Part shown: positions 62,442 through 64,000 of the stretch, piece by piece
Position numbering within the stretch: the stretch's first letter is position 1
Layout of the letters: each line of letters opens with the position of its first letter
Assembly (NCBI GenBank): GCA_024274785.1
Contig: JAJSAM010000005.1
Location: 24,604-88,603 of the forward strand
From: Planctomycetota bacterium
Lineage (GTDB): Bacteria > Planctomycetota > JAJSAM01
Direction: 5' to 3'
DNA: 64,000 bases
Notes under the pieces: generated by a model
Database searches by the model: none
Told to the model about the DNA's origin: nothing
What the model saw: only the letters and a program-made list of their open reading frames with translations
Program-made: the position numbers and the translations under genes

Positions 62442-63437
62442 TCACTGGCCTCCCGCATGCAGGTAGCGGTACCGCAGGCTGGTCATCAGTTCCAGCTTCT
62501 TGCGGGCACGGTCGCGCGGCAGGAATTCGAGACCGCAGGATGGGTTCAGATAGCAGTAGTCGGTGGACACCCGGGGCAGCACCCGGTCGAGGAAGTGGAA
62601 GATCTCATCCTTGCTGTCCATGCGGGTGTTCCGCGCGTTGAAAATGCCGAGTCCCAGGACCTTCGAGGACCCGACCATTTCGATATTGCTGATCAGGTCC
62701 TCGCTGTAGGTGAAGTCGAGGCTGATGATCTCGACCGGCATGTCCTGGAAGTCGCCGTAGAGCTTGGCGGCGTCGCCGAAATACGTGCAGAGAGCAAGCT
62801 CCGCCTTGCCTTTCTTCTCGGCGAACAGGGCCAGGGCCTCCCGCACAAGCCCCACGTCCCCGGGGTGCCGCAGGACCATGGGCTCGTCGATCTGGATAAC
62901 CTTCGCGCCGGCCTGGGCCATGGCCTCGATCTCGTTCGCGAAAGCTTCGGCGAACGCCATCGTCAGCTTCGGAATGTCATCCTTGTATTCCGGGGCATTG
63001 ACGATCGACATCCGGGCCGTCGTGTAGGGGCCGGTGAGCATGCCCTTGACGAAACGGGTCGAGTTCTTGACGGAGAAGGCGATGTCGTCGGCGAGGAGGG
63101 ACTTCACCCAACGGGGTTCGCCCTCCACGATCGGCTGCCGGTAGAGGAAGTTGCTGTCGAAGTAGCGACGAAGCCCCCCGGCCCTGACGTTCTCCAGGCT
63201 CACGGCGACGTGTGAAACCGGATCGTGCCAGCGGACCATGCCGTCCGTGACCAACTCGATGCCGGCGGCGATCTGCTCGCGGATCACCTCGGAGGACACC
63301 CAGTTCTCGGTATCCTTCAAGTCACGCTCGGAGATCCTGCCTTCTGCGAATTTCGTGTGGGCGACGCGGAGCTTGCGCTCCTGCGGGCGGTCTCCGACGC
63401 GCGGATACGACCCGTTGTTCGTAAGTACTAGCCGCAT
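62442..63437 (-). CDS. MetE-core paralogue with altered zinc site
   Basis: The 331-residue protein has the same fold motifs (GMLTGPYTTARM, IQIDEPMV, CGLEFLPR). The first ligand His-X-Cys reads ALC, and the Glu site reads SLDF, so the zinc site seems altered while two Cys remain. The pair may form a two-subunit, folate-independent methyl transfer enzyme. ATG 63437 follows GGGGAGAGATA. Confidence 0.82.
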   Translation of the reverse strand: MRLVLTNNGSYPRVGDRPQERKLRVAHTKFAEGRISERDLKDTENWVSSEVIREQIAAGIELVTDGMVRWHDPVSHVAVSLENVRAGGLRRYFDSNFLYRQPIVEGEPRWVKSLLADDIAFSVKNSTRFVKGMLTGPYTTARMSIVNAPEYKDDIPKLTMAFAEAFANEIEAMAQAGAKVIQIDEPMVLRHPGDVGLVREALALFAEKKGKAELALCTYFGDAAKLYGDFQDMPVEIISLDFTYSEDLISNIEMVGSSKVLGLGIFNARNTRMDSKDEIFHFLDRVLPRVSTDYCYLNPSCGLEFLPRDRARKKLELMTSLRYRYLHAGGQ

Positions 63438-63500
63438 TATCTCTCCCCGGAGGAGCCCGGTTCACGGGACCATTCCGGCCGGAAGGGGTGAAAACTCGCA

Positions 63501-63529
63501 ACCTTAGGGAGAGGATTGGGGGGAGTCAA
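63501..63529 (-). promoter_or_regulatory. Likely promoter of the metE-core pair
   Basis: TTGACT (63529-63524), a 17-base spacer, then TAAGGT (63506-63501). The transcript would start near 63494, about 56 bases before ATG 63437. Confidence 0.5.
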
Positions 63530-63734
63530 GCAAAACGGGGAGCACCGAATTGCCGGTGGGCCCGCCGATTCGAGTGCGGCGAAGCGGTCAGGCGAGGGGC
63601 GGGGAAGCCGCGAGGCGGGAAAGTAGTGAAGCAAGTGGTGGTCAACGCCCCTGGGGACCGTGCCAAAACACCTTCGGGATCGAGGACTGCCGCATCCCGC
63701 CCAGCCTCATTGCTGGATCGGGCCAGGCGGCACT

Positions 63735-63790
63735 CTCGGTGCAACGGTCGCACTTCTTTCCAGACGAGCCCATTTTCTTGCGTGAGCCCC
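63735..63790 (+). repeat. R2 dispersed repeat fragment, copy c
   Basis: ACTCTCGGTGCAACGGTCGC, then TTCTTTCCAGACGAGCCC and TCTTGCGTGAGCCCC match the 3' part of copies a and b. Confidence 0.6.
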
Positions 63791-63867
63791 TGGTTCGCGG
63801 GGGCGCAAAGGCGTCCCCTCCGCCGCGCTCTGCGCAGCGGAGGGGGTGCGGCGATCTCTGCCCGCTA

Positions 63868-64000
63868 CTACTTCTTTTTCTTCTTGGCGGGCGCCTTCTT
63901 CTTGGCGGGCGCCTTCTTCTTGGCGGGCGCCTTCTTCTTGGCGGGCGCCTTCTTCTTGGCGGGCGCCTTCTTCTTGGCGGGCGCCTTCTTCCTGGCGGGC
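63868..64000 (-). CDS. C-terminal tail of a Lys/Ala/Pro-repeat protein (5' part outside window)
   Basis: The open frame enters from the right edge. It reads as about seven hexapeptides of the type APAKKK (one copy ARKK), ending in AKKKKK and two TAG stops in a row (63868-63870, then 63865-63867). The DNA is an 18-bp tandem repeat. Such tails occur in histone H1-like proteins, HU-type proteins and some topoisomerases, and bind DNA or RNA by charge. The domain before the tail is not visible, so the product cannot be named. Confidence 0.75.
   Translation of the reverse strand, partial: PARKKAPAKKKAPAKKKAPAKKKAPAKKKAPAKKKAPAKKKKK
63874..64000 (-). repeat. 18-bp tandem repeat, about seven copies
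   Basis: The unit AAGAAGAAGGCGCCCGCC repeats without gaps, with one AGG variant near the window edge. Confidence 0.9.

Larger units (their letters stand above)
63438..63867. other. Intergenic region with promoter and R2 fragment, no gene
   Basis: The 430-base gap holds the metE-core promoter (63501-63529) and an R2-like fragment (63735-63790). No riboswitch structure was recognised in the about 56-base leader, although hairpin-forming CCGGCCGG words occur. Confidence 0.6.

Noticed and set aside
62440..63520. SAM or cobalamin riboswitch before the metE-core genes
   Set aside because: The likely leader is only about 56 bases and shows no conserved riboswitch core.
63874..64000. CRISPR-like array at the right edge
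   Set aside because: The 18-bp units are contiguous with no spacers and encode APAKKK in frame.

Overview
The window is a high-GC chromosomal segment of a diderm, aerobically respiring bacterium. The evidence is a System I cytochrome c maturation operon, KDO/lipopolysaccharide genes (kdsD, kdsC and a very large LptC/OstA-like protein), lipoproteins, Tat export and a complete bacillithiol operon (bshC-bshB-bshA). This mix, with MglA-type GTPase signalling and many two-component proteins, fits Acidobacteriota or a neighbouring phylum. No rRNA or tRNA gene was found, so the assignment is inference only.

Layout. 1-4455: ccmF (partial)-ccmH-ccmI-like-ccmA-ccmB-ccmC-ccmD-TPR. 4700-7338: an NtrB/NtrC-like sensor and sigma-54 activator pair. 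7414-12044: kdsD-kdsC-giant LptC/OstA protein-tatA. 12136-20220 (minus strand): stand-alone MshEN protein, gyrB with an in-frame TAG, dciA-like gene, dnaN, dnaA, candidate oriC (about 18.76-19.06 kb) and cysteine desulfurase. 20305-29518: amidinotransferase, SMR/EamA protein, an MglA GTPase-histidine kinase fusion, then pyrF-methyltransferase-bshC-bshB-bshA. 29660-35506: an aspartoacylase/amidotransferase-like fusion and a decayed DISARM defence locus (drmD', drmA, drmB and drmC, all with deletions). 36020-42491: an HNH nuclease and two secreted double-domain esterases. 42620-49139: DUF502 protein, a sigma-70 family factor that appears to start at ATC, a DASS transporter, a polyprenyl-phosphate sugar transferase and a large protein ending in an HPr-like domain. 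49262-58272: peptide ABC permeases and binding protein without ATPases, a phosphoesterase, an ABC-2 permease, parB with an internal parS, a membrane cyclophilin-like protein and an acyl-CoA dehydrogenase. 58587-64000: a carbamoyltransferase, a lipoprotein, two MetE-core proteins and the Lys/Ala/Pro-repeat tail of a gene entering from the right edge.

Intergenic regions carry at least three families of dispersed non-coding repeats, called here R1, R2 and R3. A shared hairpin block (R4) occurs twice. Several copies abut gene 3' ends. No CRISPR array and no intact insertion sequence was seen.

Most unusual points: the single-chain OstA-repeat protein, the MglA-kinase fusion, the HPr-domain protein, the ATC-initiated sigma factor, the TAG inside gyrB, the deletion-scarred DISARM locus and the repeat families. 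Product names rest on motif recognition by eye; no database search was run.
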